In this document: positions 8,450 to 18,028 of the stretch, piece by piece | Layout: every line of letters starts with the position of its first letter | How positions within the stretch are numbered: position 1 is the first letter of the stretch | Assembly: GCA_965223035.1 (NCBI GenBank) | Contig: OZ244980.1 | Span: 496,001-560,000, forward strand | Direction of reading: 5' to 3' | Source: CAMDPA01 sp965223035 | GTDB lineage: Bacteria; Pseudomonadota; Alphaproteobacteria; Rhizobiales; Hyphomicrobiaceae | Length of the DNA: 64,000 bases | Position numbers and translations under genes: made by a program | The notes under the pieces: generated by a model | Database searches by the model: none | What the model was told of the DNA's origin: nothing | Seen by the model: only the letters and a program-made list of their open reading frames with translations

Positions 8450-9546
8450 CCCGCGGAGCTAAACCGTACTGGATCGATGCCGAGCAGGCGCGCGGCGTTC
8501 CTCCCCATGATCAGCGCGCGCTGCTCATCACTCAAGCTGCCGACTGAATTGACGTGAGCGACCGGATCGGGCTCAGCCATGTCATAGGGATAGTCCGTGC
8601 CCATGACGATTTTGTCCGCACCCCACGTCTTGACCAGGTACTCCAGCTGGTGATCGGTGAACACGACCGTGTCAAAGTACAGCATCTTCAGATATTCGGA
8701 CGGCGGCTTAGTGATATTGACCCGGCAATCCTCGCGAAGCCCATAGGGATGATCGAAGCGTCCGGCATAGGCCGGGATGTAGCCACCACCGTGCGCGATG
8801 CAAATTTTTAGCCCCGGGAAGCGCTCCAGATAGCCGTCGAAAATCAAATGGCCAACCGCCAATGCCGATTCGATGGGGTGGCCGATCAAATTGCGGAAGT
8901 AATGATCGCCCATGCGCTGCTTGATGCTGGTTCCAATCGGATGCAAGAAGATCAAAATCCCTCGCTCCTCAGCGCGCGCAAAAAATTGCTCCAAGCCCGC
9001 CCGGGTGAGGTCCACGCCGGCGACATTGGTGTTGATCTCAATACCCTTGAACCCTAGCTCGTCTATGCAGCGGTCAAGCTCTGAGATCGCGAGCTCGGCG
9101 TTCTGCAGCGGCACGGTGCCGAGCCCTACGAACCGGTCCGGATGCGCAGCGACGATCTCGGCGATACGGTCATTGACGACGCGCGACGTCGCGCGGGCGA
9201 AGTCGGCGGGATAGGTGTCGTTGTAATGGAACGGGGATGGCGACAGCGCCTGGATGTCGATGCCCAGTGCATCCATGTCGGCAAGTCGCACGGCAGGATC
9301 GGTGAGCTTCGGCAGGATAGCCGTCTTTTGCGCTGCGTTAATGCGCGCCGTCAGCGGATTGTTGTCGACAACCTGCTCCCCAACCCCCGGCGGGAGCTGC
9401 CCCAGCATTTCATCGGCGGCAGGCACGTGCACATGGCAATGGATATCGACGGTGAACAAGCGGCCAGCTTTGGGTGCCACGAACGCCGCCCCATGATCGC
9501 TAGACGCGACATGATGGGGCAGACGATGACCGCAGGAAAATAACAT
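8428..9546 (-). CDS. Amidohydrolase-superfamily enzyme (ACMSD/decarboxylase-like)
   Basis: This 372-residue TIM-barrel metal-dependent hydrolase or decarboxylase belongs to the amidohydrolase-2 group. That group includes aminocarboxymuconate-semialdehyde and gamma-resorcylate decarboxylases. Visible metal-site motifs are DIHCH (34-38), the HPIG region, AHGGG and GTDYPYD. The start at 9546 has an ideal GGAGG five bases upstream. It lies downstream of, and in line with, the ABC transporter genes (43 nt after the second ATPase gene), so the transporter may import its substrate or a precursor. The last codons and stop lie inside a dispersed repeat (8416-8449). Confidence 0.87.
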   Translation of the reverse strand: MLFSCGHRLPHHVASSDHGAAFVAPKAGRLFTVDIHCHVHVPAADEMLGQLPPGVGEQVVDNNPLTARINAAQKTAILPKLTDPAVRLADMDALGIDIQALSPSPFHYNDTYPADFARATSRVVNDRIAEIVAAHPDRFVGLGTVPLQNAELAISELDRCIDELGFKGIEINTNVAGVDLTRAGLEQFFARAEERGILIFLHPIGTSIKQRMGDHYFRNLIGHPIESALAVGHLIFDGYLERFPGLKICIAHGGGYIPAYAGRFDHPYGLREDCRVNITKPPSEYLKMLYFDTVVFTDHQLEYLVKTWGADKIVMGTDYPYDMAEPDPVAHVNSVGSLSDEQRALIMGRNAARLLGIDPVRFSSAGERLGSS

Positions 9547-9589
9547 TGGCGCCTCCTTCCACGATCATCGCAACTGCGCGCCGGCCCCC

Positions 9590-10723
9590 TTAGCTGGTTA
9601 GGCAAAGACCATGCTCTGGCTCGAAGCTAAGATAGACCGTCTGCCCATGCGCCAGGTTCTCGAAGTGATCGATCTGGATACCGATCTCGTGTATTCCAAC
9701 CTGCACCCGGCATTCCAGGAAATTGCCAAGATAGATCGTATCAATGACCTGGCCCTCAAAGCCGTTGGTCACCGATGCCGGCGGTGGTGCTGTGGCCAGC
9801 GCAAAGTCCTCGGGCCTGACCGACAGAAAGAGCGACTGCCCGGACGCCGCATGCTCCGCCCCGACGGCCTTCAACCGCAGCGGCTGAAGGCCATCGCCGA
9901 GCGCAATCTCGATCACCGTCGCCTTGCCCTCCCGCCCGAGCTTGACCCCTTGCATCAAGTTGGCGACGCCAATGAAGTTCGCAACAAAGGCGTTGGCGGG
10001 CTGCGCATAGATGGTCTCTGGATCACCGATCTGCTGAATCACAGCTTTGTCCATCACCACGATGCGGTCGCTCATCACCAGCGCTTCAGACTGATCGTGA
10101 GTGACGTAAATCGACGTGATACCGACCTCGTGTTGCAACCGCACCAACTCGGTGCGCATTTGCTCGCGCAACTTGGCATCGAGATTCGACAGCGGTTCGT
10201 CGAATAAGATCACCCGGGGCTCGTACACGATCGCGCGCGCGAGCGCCACGCGCTGGCGTTGTCCGCCCGACAACTTGGTGGCGAACCGTTCGGCCAGATG
10301 GTCGAGGCCGACAAGCTCCAGCGCCTTTGCCGTCTTGGTCTTAATATCCTGCGAGCTCGCTTTGCGGACCTTGAGCCCGTAGGCGACGTTGTCGAATACG
10401 GTCATGTGCGGCCACACCGCATAGCTTTGGAACACCATGCCGATGTTGCGCTGTTCGGGATTGAGAAAGATGCCCTTTTCTGCAGACGCCACGACGTCGC
10501 TGCCGATCCGGATCTCTCCGGCGTCGGGCCGCTCCAGCCCGGCGACGCAGCGCAACGTCGTGGTTTTGCCGCAGCCGGAGGGCCCCAGCAACGTGACGAA
10601 CTCACCGTCGACGATCGAGAGCGTTACATCGGACACCGCCGTCTCGGGGCCAAAATGCTTGTAGAGATGTTCGATCTCCACCATCGACTTCGGTGCGCCG
10701 CCGCTGAACTCGCCGCCATTCAT
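9590..10723 (-). CDS. ABC transporter ATP-binding protein (Fe3+/spermidine type), second ATPase
   Basis: This 377-residue ATPase belongs to the MalK/PotA/FbpC group. Walker A GPSGCGKT (47-54), signature LSGGQ (151-155), Walker B VILFDE (171-176) and the VTHDQSEAL switch region are all present. A C-terminal TOBE domain follows. Its start overlaps the stop of the first ATPase gene by 4 nt. Two ATPases for one permease chain is unusual for this transporter type; they may form a heterodimer. Confidence 0.93.
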   Translation of the reverse strand: MNGGEFSGGAPKSMVEIEHLYKHFGPETAVSDVTLSIVDGEFVTLLGPSGCGKTTTLRCVAGLERPDAGEIRIGSDVVASAEKGIFLNPEQRNIGMVFQSYAVWPHMTVFDNVAYGLKVRKASSQDIKTKTAKALELVGLDHLAERFATKLSGGQRQRVALARAIVYEPRVILFDEPLSNLDAKLREQMRTELVRLQHEVGITSIYVTHDQSEALVMSDRIVVMDKAVIQQIGDPETIYAQPANAFVANFIGVANLMQGVKLGREGKATVIEIALGDGLQPLRLKAVGAEHAASGQSLFLSVRPEDFALATAPPPASVTNGFEGQVIDTIYLGNFLECRVQVGIHEIGIQIDHFENLAHGQTVYLSFEPEHGLCLTS

Positions 10724-11886
10724 GGTCGTACTGCCAGGGAATGCTCTGGATCGAGCCTGAGAAAGACTTTTTCACCCTTGCGCAACCGCTGGCGCGGGTG
10801 GGCTTGGACCTTCCACTCAAACGCGCCCCACATCACGCGACAGTCCACGTAGTTGCCGAGAAAGATGGCCTCCAGCACCTCGCCTTCGATTCTGCACTCG
10901 CCGGGGTTGTCTCGCGCGGCGTAAACGTTCTCGGGTCGAATCGACAACACCGTCTGATCGCCGACAGCTAATCCCGGCCCGATGCGACACGGCAGCGTCA
11001 CCGGCGGCCCGTGCTCTCCAACTTCCACTGCGCCAAGCGCCCCGTTGCTGAGCGAAACCACCCGTCCCTTGAGCAGATTGGCGACACCGATGAAATTAGA
11101 GACGTAGGCATTGACGGGCTTGGCATAGATCTCCAGCGGGTTGCCGCGCTGCTCGATGTGCCCCTTGCTCATGACGATGATTTCGTCGCTCATCACGAGC
11201 GCCTCGGCCTGGTCGTGCGTCACGTAAATCGAAGTGATGCCGACCTCGTGCTGGATCCGCTTAAGCTCAACCCGCATCTGCTCGCGTAGCTTGAGGTCGA
11301 GGTTAGAGAGCGGCTCGTCGAACAGCAACAGGCGCGGTTCGGCGACGATGGCGCGCGCCAGCGAGGCGCGTTGCTGCTGTCCGCCGGACAGTTGAGTGGC
11401 AAGTTTGTCGGCGAAATCCTTAAGACCGACGAGTCGCAGCACCAGTGCGACGCGATCGTCGATTTCCGAGCGGGGCACCTTGCGAATCTCGAGCGGGTAG
11501 GCGACGTTCTGGGCGATCGTCATGTGTGGCCAGATCGCGTAGCTCTGAAACACCATGCCGATGTCACGGTGTTCCGGTGGCAGGAAGGTGCCCTCCTCAG
11601 GGCAGGTATAGGTGATATCGCCGACCGTAATCTTGCCGCTGTCGATGGAGTGCAGACCTGCGATGCTCATCAGCGTTGTCGTCTTGCCGCAGCCTGACGG
11701 ACCCAACAGCGTGTAAAAAGCACCTTTTGGCATCGAGAACGAGATGTCGTCGACGGCGCGGTCGTTGCCGAACCATTTCACCAGCCTGGAAACGGTCAGG
11801 TAGGCATCCGCCGCTTGCCGGTCAGAAGCTGCGCCCTCGGCTGCACGCGCACCAGCCTGCGCGTGTTGGATTTCGACCGTGCTCAT
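10720..11886 (-). CDS. ABC transporter ATP-binding protein (Fe3+/spermidine type), first ATPase
   Basis: This 388-residue ATPase has Walker A GPSGCGKT (62-69), signature LSGGQ (166-170), Walker B LLLFDE and a C-terminal TOBE domain. An N-terminal extension of about 28 residues precedes the ABC domain. The start overlaps the permease stop by 4 nt, and the stop overlaps the next ATPase start by 4 nt, giving a tightly coupled operon. Its substrate is probably an organic anion or metal complex, as for related importers; this is inference. Confidence 0.93.
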   Translation of the reverse strand: MSTVEIQHAQAGARAAEGAASDRQAADAYLTVSRLVKWFGNDRAVDDISFSMPKGAFYTLLGPSGCGKTTTLMSIAGLHSIDSGKITVGDITYTCPEEGTFLPPEHRDIGMVFQSYAIWPHMTIAQNVAYPLEIRKVPRSEIDDRVALVLRLVGLKDFADKLATQLSGGQQQRASLARAIVAEPRLLLFDEPLSNLDLKLREQMRVELKRIQHEVGITSIYVTHDQAEALVMSDEIIVMSKGHIEQRGNPLEIYAKPVNAYVSNFIGVANLLKGRVVSLSNGALGAVEVGEHGPPVTLPCRIGPGLAVGDQTVLSIRPENVYAARDNPGECRIEGEVLEAIFLGNYVDCRVMWGAFEWKVQAHPRQRLRKGEKVFLRLDPEHSLAVRP

Positions 11887-13634
11887 GCCGTTAGCGCCTC
11901 TTTGCCCGCCACGCGCCTGAAGATGTAAATGCAGATGAGGAGCACCACGGTCTGTGCCATCGACAGCGCTGCCGTCAGCGGCTCATTCTCAAAATTCGCC
12001 AGATAGTAAACGCCCACCGATAACGTCTCGGTGCCGGTGGTGTACAGGATGATCGAGATCGAAAGCTCGCGCAGAAAGATGATGAACAGCAACACCCAGC
12101 CAGCGAAGATGCCGGGCTTCAACAGCGGGATGGTAATGCGCCGCAACGTCGTGAACCACGATGCGCCGGCCATACGCGAGCTTTGATCCAATTCTTCGGA
12201 GATCGCCAACATCACCGATGACACGTTGCGTTGCCCGTAGGGAAAGAAGCGGGTGATATAGCCTAGCAGCAAGATCCACAGCGTCGCGTAAATTGGTGTT
12301 TGAATGTAGGTGACCAGCACGCCCATCGCCAACACGATGCCGGGAAAGCCGATCGGCACCACGCATAAAAAATCGAGCAGCCGCGAGCCGAAACCCTTCG
12401 TGCGATGGATCATGTGGCTGACGACCAGCGCCAGCACCATCGCGATGGTTGCCCCCGAAAACGATAGAATGAAACTGTTGATGATGCCGTTGGTGGCCGC
12501 CTTGATCGCCGTCGGCTCCCAGAAGAATAACGTCTTCTGGTAATTCGCGAGCGTCATGGCGCTGGGAATGATTTTGCCTTCCCACACCGGGTGAAGACTG
12601 ACGATCAACAAGCACACGATCGGCAGCACCACCGCGACCAAGATGAACAGGACATTGTAACCGAACGCGACCCATTTCCACGGCCCGAGGTCGAGCACGT
12701 TGGGGCGAAAACCCTTGCCCGTCACCGTCGTGAACGAGCGCGGCGCGATGTAGCGCTGTTGCACGTAGATCAGGACCACGGTGATGGCGCCCAGCGCCAT
12801 GCTCATCGCCGCACCTAAATAGTGATTGGCATCGTCACCGACCGCCTTTGAGAAGATCTGTGTCGTTAGCGTTTCCCATCCGTAAGGCGCGCTAAGCTTG
12901 AACGGCACACCGAATTCGCCGGCGCTTGTTACAAACACGATGATCGCACCAGATAGGATGCCCGGCATGACCAGCGGCAGCGTGACGGTCATCGTGGTGC
13001 GGAGCAGGCCGGCGCCGGTGGTGCGCGCGCTATCCTCCAGCGAGGGGTCCATGCGCCGCAGCGAGCCCACGACGAACAGGTAGACCAGCGGCGCAAAGAA
13101 CAGTCCGGTCACCCAGATCACGCCGTAGATGTTATCAACGTTGATGAAGTGCCCCTCAATGCCAAACAAGCTCCGCGCCCAGTTGTTGAGCAACCCCGTT
13201 TGCGGCTCACCTAGATTGTGCCAAGCGATGGCGCCGACGAATGGGCTCAAAAAGAACGGAATCAGATTGTAAGGCTCAAGCCAGTCACGACCCGGACAAT
13301 TGGTACGCGCATTGATCCAAGCCAGCGATACACCCAAAAACGTTGCCAAGATGGTCGAACCGGTGCTGATGATCAAAGTATTGACAAAAGCCTTGGGGAT
13401 GATCCGATCGGTGTAAAGCGTGACGTAGTTGTCGAACCCCCAGTGCGTATCGAAGCCGCTTTCGTCGAGCACCAAAAAACTGCTGACCAGAAGAGCGATC
13501 AGCGGAAGTATGACGGCAACGCCCACGATCAGGCTAACGATCAGCGTGGCGATATTTTCCTGCGTAAAGGCCGCACGGAGGCGGTTTGACAGTCTGGTGC
13601 CGACTACGGGACCGGTTATCGTCTCTGTGCTCAT
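11883..13634 (-). CDS. ABC transporter permease with two fused membrane domains (FbpB/ThiP type)
   Basis: This 583-residue permease has about 12 transmembrane helices in two halves, each with an EAA-type cytoplasmic loop. The first loop is near GAGLLRTTMTVTLPLVMPGI and the second near GASWFTTLRRITIPLLKPGI. This is the layout of Fe3+-type importers where one polypeptide supplies both membrane domains. It sits between the binding-protein gene (140 nt upstream) and the first ATPase gene (4-nt overlap). Confidence 0.93.
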   Translation of the reverse strand: MSTETITGPVVGTRLSNRLRAAFTQENIATLIVSLIVGVAVILPLIALLVSSFLVLDESGFDTHWGFDNYVTLYTDRIIPKAFVNTLIISTGSTILATFLGVSLAWINARTNCPGRDWLEPYNLIPFFLSPFVGAIAWHNLGEPQTGLLNNWARSLFGIEGHFINVDNIYGVIWVTGLFFAPLVYLFVVGSLRRMDPSLEDSARTTGAGLLRTTMTVTLPLVMPGILSGAIIVFVTSAGEFGVPFKLSAPYGWETLTTQIFSKAVGDDANHYLGAAMSMALGAITVVLIYVQQRYIAPRSFTTVTGKGFRPNVLDLGPWKWVAFGYNVLFILVAVVLPIVCLLIVSLHPVWEGKIIPSAMTLANYQKTLFFWEPTAIKAATNGIINSFILSFSGATIAMVLALVVSHMIHRTKGFGSRLLDFLCVVPIGFPGIVLAMGVLVTYIQTPIYATLWILLLGYITRFFPYGQRNVSSVMLAISEELDQSSRMAGASWFTTLRRITIPLLKPGIFAGWVLLFIIFLRELSISIILYTTGTETLSVGVYYLANFENEPLTAALSMAQTVVLLICIYIFRRVAGKEALTA

Positions 13635-13774
13635 CTCACACTACAAACGTGCTAGCGGCCCAGGCGCCGTAATGCGTTTGGAAGGCCGGCCCGGTCCGCT
13701 AGAACGACGGCTTGAGTTGCAGCGTCCGGGCCTGGTCGGCGGGCCATCACGGCCTGCCGACACAAGTCGTTGCA

Positions 13775-14884
13775 TTAGCGGAAGAAGCTCTGCCATTCGC
13801 CGCGAATGGCCTTGAATTGCTTGGCCGCCCCGACCCAGTCCTTCAAGCCGAGCAATTTGGTTTTGCTCAGATCCATCAGGTAGGGCTTGGCCGCCGCCGG
13901 CGGCTGATAACCCGCACGGAAACTATAGACGGCCTCGCCTTCGACCAGGACGTCCGTGCCTTCCTTGCTCAGCATGAACTCGATCAGCAGCTTGGCGGCA
14001 TTGGGATGGGGCGCACCTTTGATGACCGCGGCCTGATTGCCCAGGAACACATGCCCTTCCTTGTAGCTGCCCAACTTCAACGTCTTGGCAAGGTCGGCCT
14101 TTTTCTTGACGTTCTGATAGACACGCCCGGCCAGGTTCCACATGTCAAGCGGACGCTGGCAGGAGATCACCATCTGCATCTTTGGCTCGGTGCGGAATTC
14201 CACCAGCGGATCGGTGGCCTTCAGCTTGGTCCATAACTCGGTGGGATTGAGCGCGCCATTCTCCTTCAAGGAGATCACCGTGTTGGTGTAAGTGAAGCTC
14301 TTGGTGATATCGGAAACGATGGTTTTGTCCTCGAGCGACGGCTTCAGCACGTCCTGATAGGAGGTAACCGTGTAATCCTGCATGCCCGGGCACGACGAAT
14401 TCCAGACCGGTTGGAAGGTGTAGGCGAGCGGAATCACCACATGGGGATAGCTGAAATACTGGCCAGCCTTTTTGGCCAGCGCCTCATGATCCTTCCAGTA
14501 GCCGCTATCCAGCGCCATGAACGCACCGCGCTTGTTTGCGGCGGCGAAAAAGTTCGGTGAAGACACCATGATGATATCGACGGTGAACCGGCCGGCCTTG
14601 ATCTCTTGGCGGACCTGGGCCACGGTGGCGCCGGTACCTTTCCGCAAGTTATTGAATTGGAAGCCGTCGCCGAGACCGTATCGCTTCTTGAAGGCCTGAC
14701 CCAAACGCTGGCCGGTACGGTCGGAAATCAATGGATTGATGATCGTGACCGCGCCTTCCTTTTTGGCGGCGTCGATCAATTTTTTCTCCTGCGGCGTGAG
14801 AGTTTGAGCGTGTGCCGACAAATTTGCCAGCGCCAGCGGTAGCGCGCAGGCCGCACCAGCAACGATGTAATGGAGTCCATTCAT
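13775..14884 (-). CDS. Periplasmic solute-binding protein of the Fe3+-type ABC transporter
   Basis: This 369-residue protein has a signal peptide cleaved after AHA (24-26). The mature part has the fold pattern of class II binding proteins (GAVTIINPL near the start, a TGATVAQVRQEIKAG segment, and a KEGTDVLVEGEAVYS region). It is the first gene of the transporter operon that runs to 9590, or to 8428 if the amidohydrolase is included. The ligand is not deducible. The 5' region (14885-15064) is shared with the divergent gene at 15065. Confidence 0.88.
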   Translation of the reverse strand: MNGLHYIVAGAACALPLALANLSAHAQTLTPQEKKLIDAAKKEGAVTIINPLISDRTGQRLGQAFKKRYGLGDGFQFNNLRKGTGATVAQVRQEIKAGRFTVDIIMVSSPNFFAAANKRGAFMALDSGYWKDHEALAKKAGQYFSYPHVVIPLAYTFQPVWNSSCPGMQDYTVTSYQDVLKPSLEDKTIVSDITKSFTYTNTVISLKENGALNPTELWTKLKATDPLVEFRTEPKMQMVISCQRPLDMWNLAGRVYQNVKKKADLAKTLKLGSYKEGHVFLGNQAAVIKGAPHPNAAKLLIEFMLSKEGTDVLVEGEAVYSFRAGYQPPAAAKPYLMDLSKTKLLGLKDWVGAAKQFKAIRGEWQSFFR

Positions 14885-15064
14885 GGGTCGTCCTTCCTTT
14901 CGTGCGAGACCACCGTCAAGCTTAAGGAGCCCTGATGGCCGTGACGCTTATTGTTTGAGCCGTGTTCTTGTCCGGACAACTTCCCATCGAACCGGAAGCG
15001 TGTCAATTTTCTTGGCGCTCAACGTGATGCGCACAGACAAGCCATCGGCAGGAGAACTCGGAAC

Positions 15065-16012
15065 GTGAGCGGACAACCCATCCAGATCCGTCTGGCCGGA
15101 TATGGCCCGGCGACCACCTCATTCAGCCGCGCGCTGCAAGCCATCGGCGATCGCCTGCAAAGCGCACATGGCAATGCGGTTGAGGTCAAGTATGTGTTCA
15201 ACATCATGGACCTGGGCTACAAGGCAGAAGATATTCTCTGGCTCGTTGAATGCGGCATCCTCACCCTCGGCTACCAGTCGACCAGCTATTTCACGCAGCG
15301 CGTGCCTGACCTGGCGATCCTCGACCTCCCCTTCATCTTCCCCGACAACGACACCGCGCGCGCCGCGATGGACGGTGAATTGGGCCAGCTTTGCAGGGAC
15401 AGAATCGAGCAGGTGATGAACGTTCACATTCTCGGCTGGTTCGAAAACGGCTTCCGCCATGTGTCCAACTGCAAGCGGCCGGTACGAACGCCGGCCGACT
15501 TGCAAGGGCTCCGCATCCGCGTGTTGCCCAGCGAGATCCAGGCCCGCACATTCGAGCTGCTCGGAGCGCAACCCAAGATCATGGACCTGACCGAGGCCCG
15601 CGCAGGCATCGCCAACGGCACGCTCGACGCCCAGGAGAATCCGTTCGCAAATACCGTGACGTATGGCGTCCACAAGTATCACAAGTACCATACTCTGACC
15701 GGTCACTCGTACCTGTCGCGGCCGATCTTCGCCCACCGGCCCACGTTACAGGCGTTGCCGACCGAGGTTCGCGAAACGCTGCGACAGGCGGTCGGCGATG
15801 CCGTCGCGATGCAGCGCCGGCTGGGCGAGGAGGAAGCATCGACATCGCGCCGGGCGATCGAAGCTGAAGGCGGCCAAGTGACCGTCTTGAGCCCGGCGGA
15901 GCAGCGTAGCTTCGTCGCCGCGGTCGAGACGCTGCTGCAAGATGCGACCGAGCGCTATGATCCTGCGATCCTGCGGCTGCTCCAAAAATCTCGGCTAACG
16001 CCCACCAGCTAG
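15065..16012 (+). CDS. TRAP-type (DctP family) solute-binding protein lacking a signal peptide
   Basis: This 315-residue protein has the DctP pattern: IRLAGYGPATTSFSRALQAI at the start, the ILWLVECGILTLGYQSTSY segment, FENGFRHVSN, and LQGLRIRVLPSE with its conserved Arg. The GTG at 15065 follows AGGAG. An in-frame ATG at 14951 would add 38 residues with no secretion signal, so neither start gives an export leader, odd for this family. No TRAP membrane genes (dctQM) are in the window. Its TAG stop (16010-16012) is part of the CTAG that opens repeat R2. Confidence 0.8.
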   Translation: MSGQPIQIRLAGYGPATTSFSRALQAIGDRLQSAHGNAVEVKYVFNIMDLGYKAEDILWLVECGILTLGYQSTSYFTQRVPDLAILDLPFIFPDNDTARAAMDGELGQLCRDRIEQVMNVHILGWFENGFRHVSNCKRPVRTPADLQGLRIRVLPSEIQARTFELLGAQPKIMDLTEARAGIANGTLDAQENPFANTVTYGVHKYHKYHTLTGHSYLSRPIFAHRPTLQALPTEVRETLRQAVGDAVAMQRRLGEEEASTSRRAIEAEGGQVTVLSPAEQRSFVAAVETLLQDATERYDPAILRLLQKSRLTPTS

Positions 16013-16159
16013 ATCATCGCGCCTTAAATCGGAACCGCAACGCCGGTTCCAATTGCACCGGTTCCGATTTACGGCGCAAAGATGATCGCTGTTAAAGTGT
16101 CGAGCAACCTGCTTTTCATCGGGATCGTTCCGATTCCGATGAAAAGCAGGTTGATCTAG
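16009..16159. repeat. CTAG-bounded palindromic repeat, composite copy (R2)
   Basis: This 151-nt copy runs from CTAG to CTAG. It contains hairpin B (GATCATCGCGCC ... GGCGCAAAGATGATC), a linker CTGTTAAAGTGTC, then hairpin A (GAGCAACCTGCTTTTCATCG ... AAAAGCAGGTTG). The left CTAG forms the stop of the DctP-like gene. Net length without one CTAG is 147 nt. Confidence 0.85.
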
Positions 16160-16201
16160 CGTCGGAGCACGAATGGCAGCGAAAACTATTGGAGACCAGC
16201 A

Positions 16202-17107
16202 ATGACGGAAACCGACGCCACGGAGCTGCGTGCCGGCGTGATCGGCCTCGGCCAGATGGGACGCGGCATAGCTCTCAATCTGCACAAGGCTGGTCTACTA
16301 CACGGCGTCTGGGACAGTCGTGACAGTGCGCTCGAGCCGTTCTCCGCGCTGCCGGGCGCGCCGGTTGCCGCGAGCCCACGCGTGCTCGGCGAAAGCTGCG
16401 ATGTGATCGTGTTGGTGGTGCCGTCCAGCGCCGAGGTTTGCCTATGCTTGGATGGCGCGGAGGGCATTCTTGCTGTCGACAACCCGGGGCAGACCCTGCT
16501 CGACTTGACGACGTCCGACCCGCACCAGACGGCGCGCAACGTCGAGCGTGCTCGGGCCCGCGGACGCGCCTATCTCGATGCCGGCATGAGTGGTGGAGCG
16601 ACTGGCGCCGACGCGGGCCAGCTGGCGCTGATGGTGGGCGGCGATACCGCAACGTTCGATCGTTGTGCGCCCCTGTTTGCAGCCATTGCCGATATGGACA
16701 GAGTGCGTCACGTTGGGCCAAGCGGTTCCGGTCACACGATGAAGCTCGTGCACAACATGATCTGCCACACCGTCTTCATGGCGACGGCCGAGGGCTGCCG
16801 ATTGGCCGAGCGCGCCGGCATCGATCTGGCTACAGCGATCAGCGTCATCAACGGCGGAAATGCCCGCAGCTATGCCAGCGAGCAGCGGTTCGTGAATCAC
16901 ATCCTGTCCGGCACCTGGAATGGCCGCTCGACCGTGTCAAATCTGGAGAAGGACCTGCGCATGGGCGTTGAGATGGCGCAACGGTTCAACGCGCAAACCC
17001 GGTTCTCCTCGCAAACGGCTGCGCTGCTCGCGCGCGCCGTTGCGGCAGGGATGAAAGACGACGACTTCACGTTGATCTATCGCAACTTCGATCAGCTGGC
17101 AGATTAG
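16202..17107 (+). CDS. NAD(P)-dependent beta-hydroxyacid dehydrogenase (HIBADH family)
   Basis: This 301-residue enzyme of the 3-hydroxyisobutyrate / tartronate-semialdehyde reductase family has the dinucleotide motif GLGQMG (15-20), substrate-site SGGATGADAGQL (130-141) and catalytic K181 in MKLVHN. It would reduce or oxidise a 3-hydroxy acid. It begins 42 nt after repeat R2 and converges with the SDR gene at 17114. A second member of the family lies at 27446. Confidence 0.9.
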   Translation: MTETDATELRAGVIGLGQMGRGIALNLHKAGLLHGVWDSRDSALEPFSALPGAPVAASPRVLGESCDVIVLVVPSSAEVCLCLDGAEGILAVDNPGQTLLDLTTSDPHQTARNVERARARGRAYLDAGMSGGATGADAGQLALMVGGDTATFDRCAPLFAAIADMDRVRHVGPSGSGHTMKLVHNMICHTVFMATAEGCRLAERAGIDLATAISVINGGNARSYASEQRFVNHILSGTWNGRSTVSNLEKDLRMGVEMAQRFNAQTRFSSQTAALLARAVAAGMKDDDFTLIYRNFDQLAD

Positions 17108-17113
17108 CCGACT

Positions 17114-17887
17114 TTATGCTGCCGTGAGGCCACCATCGACGGGCAAGGTGTGGCCGGTAACGGAGCCGGCTGCGGGGCTGATCAGATAGAGCACCGCCGC
17201 CGCGACCTCCTGCGGCGTCGCAAACCGTCCCGAAGGGATGCGACCTAACATTTGAGCCCGTTTGGCGGGGTCGGCCAGCAACGCCTGTCGCGAGGGCGTC
17301 ATGATGGTGGTCGGTGCCACCGCGTTGACGCGAATGCCATCGGCGATCCATTCGATCGCCATCATCCGCGTCATCTGGATCAGCCCGGCCTTTGATATAC
17401 CGTAGACGGAACGGTCGGCGATACCGGTCATGCCGTGCGTTGAGGCAATGTTGACGATCGCGCCAGTATGCCCGGCCTGCTTACAATGATGGGCGAACCC
17501 GGCCGACAAAAAGTAGGCTCCCTTCAGGTTGGTGGTCATCACGTCGTCCCAGTCCGCCCAGGTGACATCGACGACTGGACCGAGCAACGCGCGGCCGGCA
17601 TTGTTGACCAACACGTCGAGCCGGCCCAGGGCATCTAGCGCACTGGCAAGCGCCGCCCGGATGCTGTCGTGTTGGCGCAAATCAAGCTGAACGGGGACCA
17701 CGCGCCGCCCGCTCATAACCGGCTCTGCGAGGAGATCCTGGAGCGGCGCGCGCTCCAACTCGGTCACCGCCAAGTCGTAGCCCGCCTCCGCCAACGCCAG
17801 CGCAATCGCCCGCCCCAATCCAGTTGAGGTGCCGGTGACCATCGCGCAGGGCGCTGCCGGCTCGGTATCGGGTGTCGTCTCGGTCAT
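17114..17887 (-). CDS. Short-chain dehydrogenase/reductase
   Basis: This 257-residue classical SDR has the cofactor motif TGTSTGLG (18-25), NNAG (95-98), and catalytic Y162 and K166 in YGISK. A typical PVDGGLTA end is present. It converges with the HIBADH-family gene, with only 6 nt between the stops, and is divergent from the Rid gene at 18029. Substrate unknown. Confidence 0.9.
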   Translation of the reverse strand: MTETTPDTEPAAPCAMVTGTSTGLGRAIALALAEAGYDLAVTELERAPLQDLLAEPVMSGRRVVPVQLDLRQHDSIRAALASALDALGRLDVLVNNAGRALLGPVVDVTWADWDDVMTTNLKGAYFLSAGFAHHCKQAGHTGAIVNIASTHGMTGIADRSVYGISKAGLIQMTRMMAIEWIADGIRVNAVAPTTIMTPSRQALLADPAKRAQMLGRIPSGRFATPQEVAAAVLYLISPAAGSVTGHTLPVDGGLTAA

Positions 17888-18028
17888 GCCTGGCTCCAGG
17901 CTCAGCGTGCACGCCCGCGCAAACGGATCGCGTCAGGATCCAGGCTTGACCGGGCCGACGGTGGCGTCAAGCATTTCACCTCCGATCAGCACGGCAAACC
18001 AAAACGGCAACCCCAGGAGCAAGCACCG

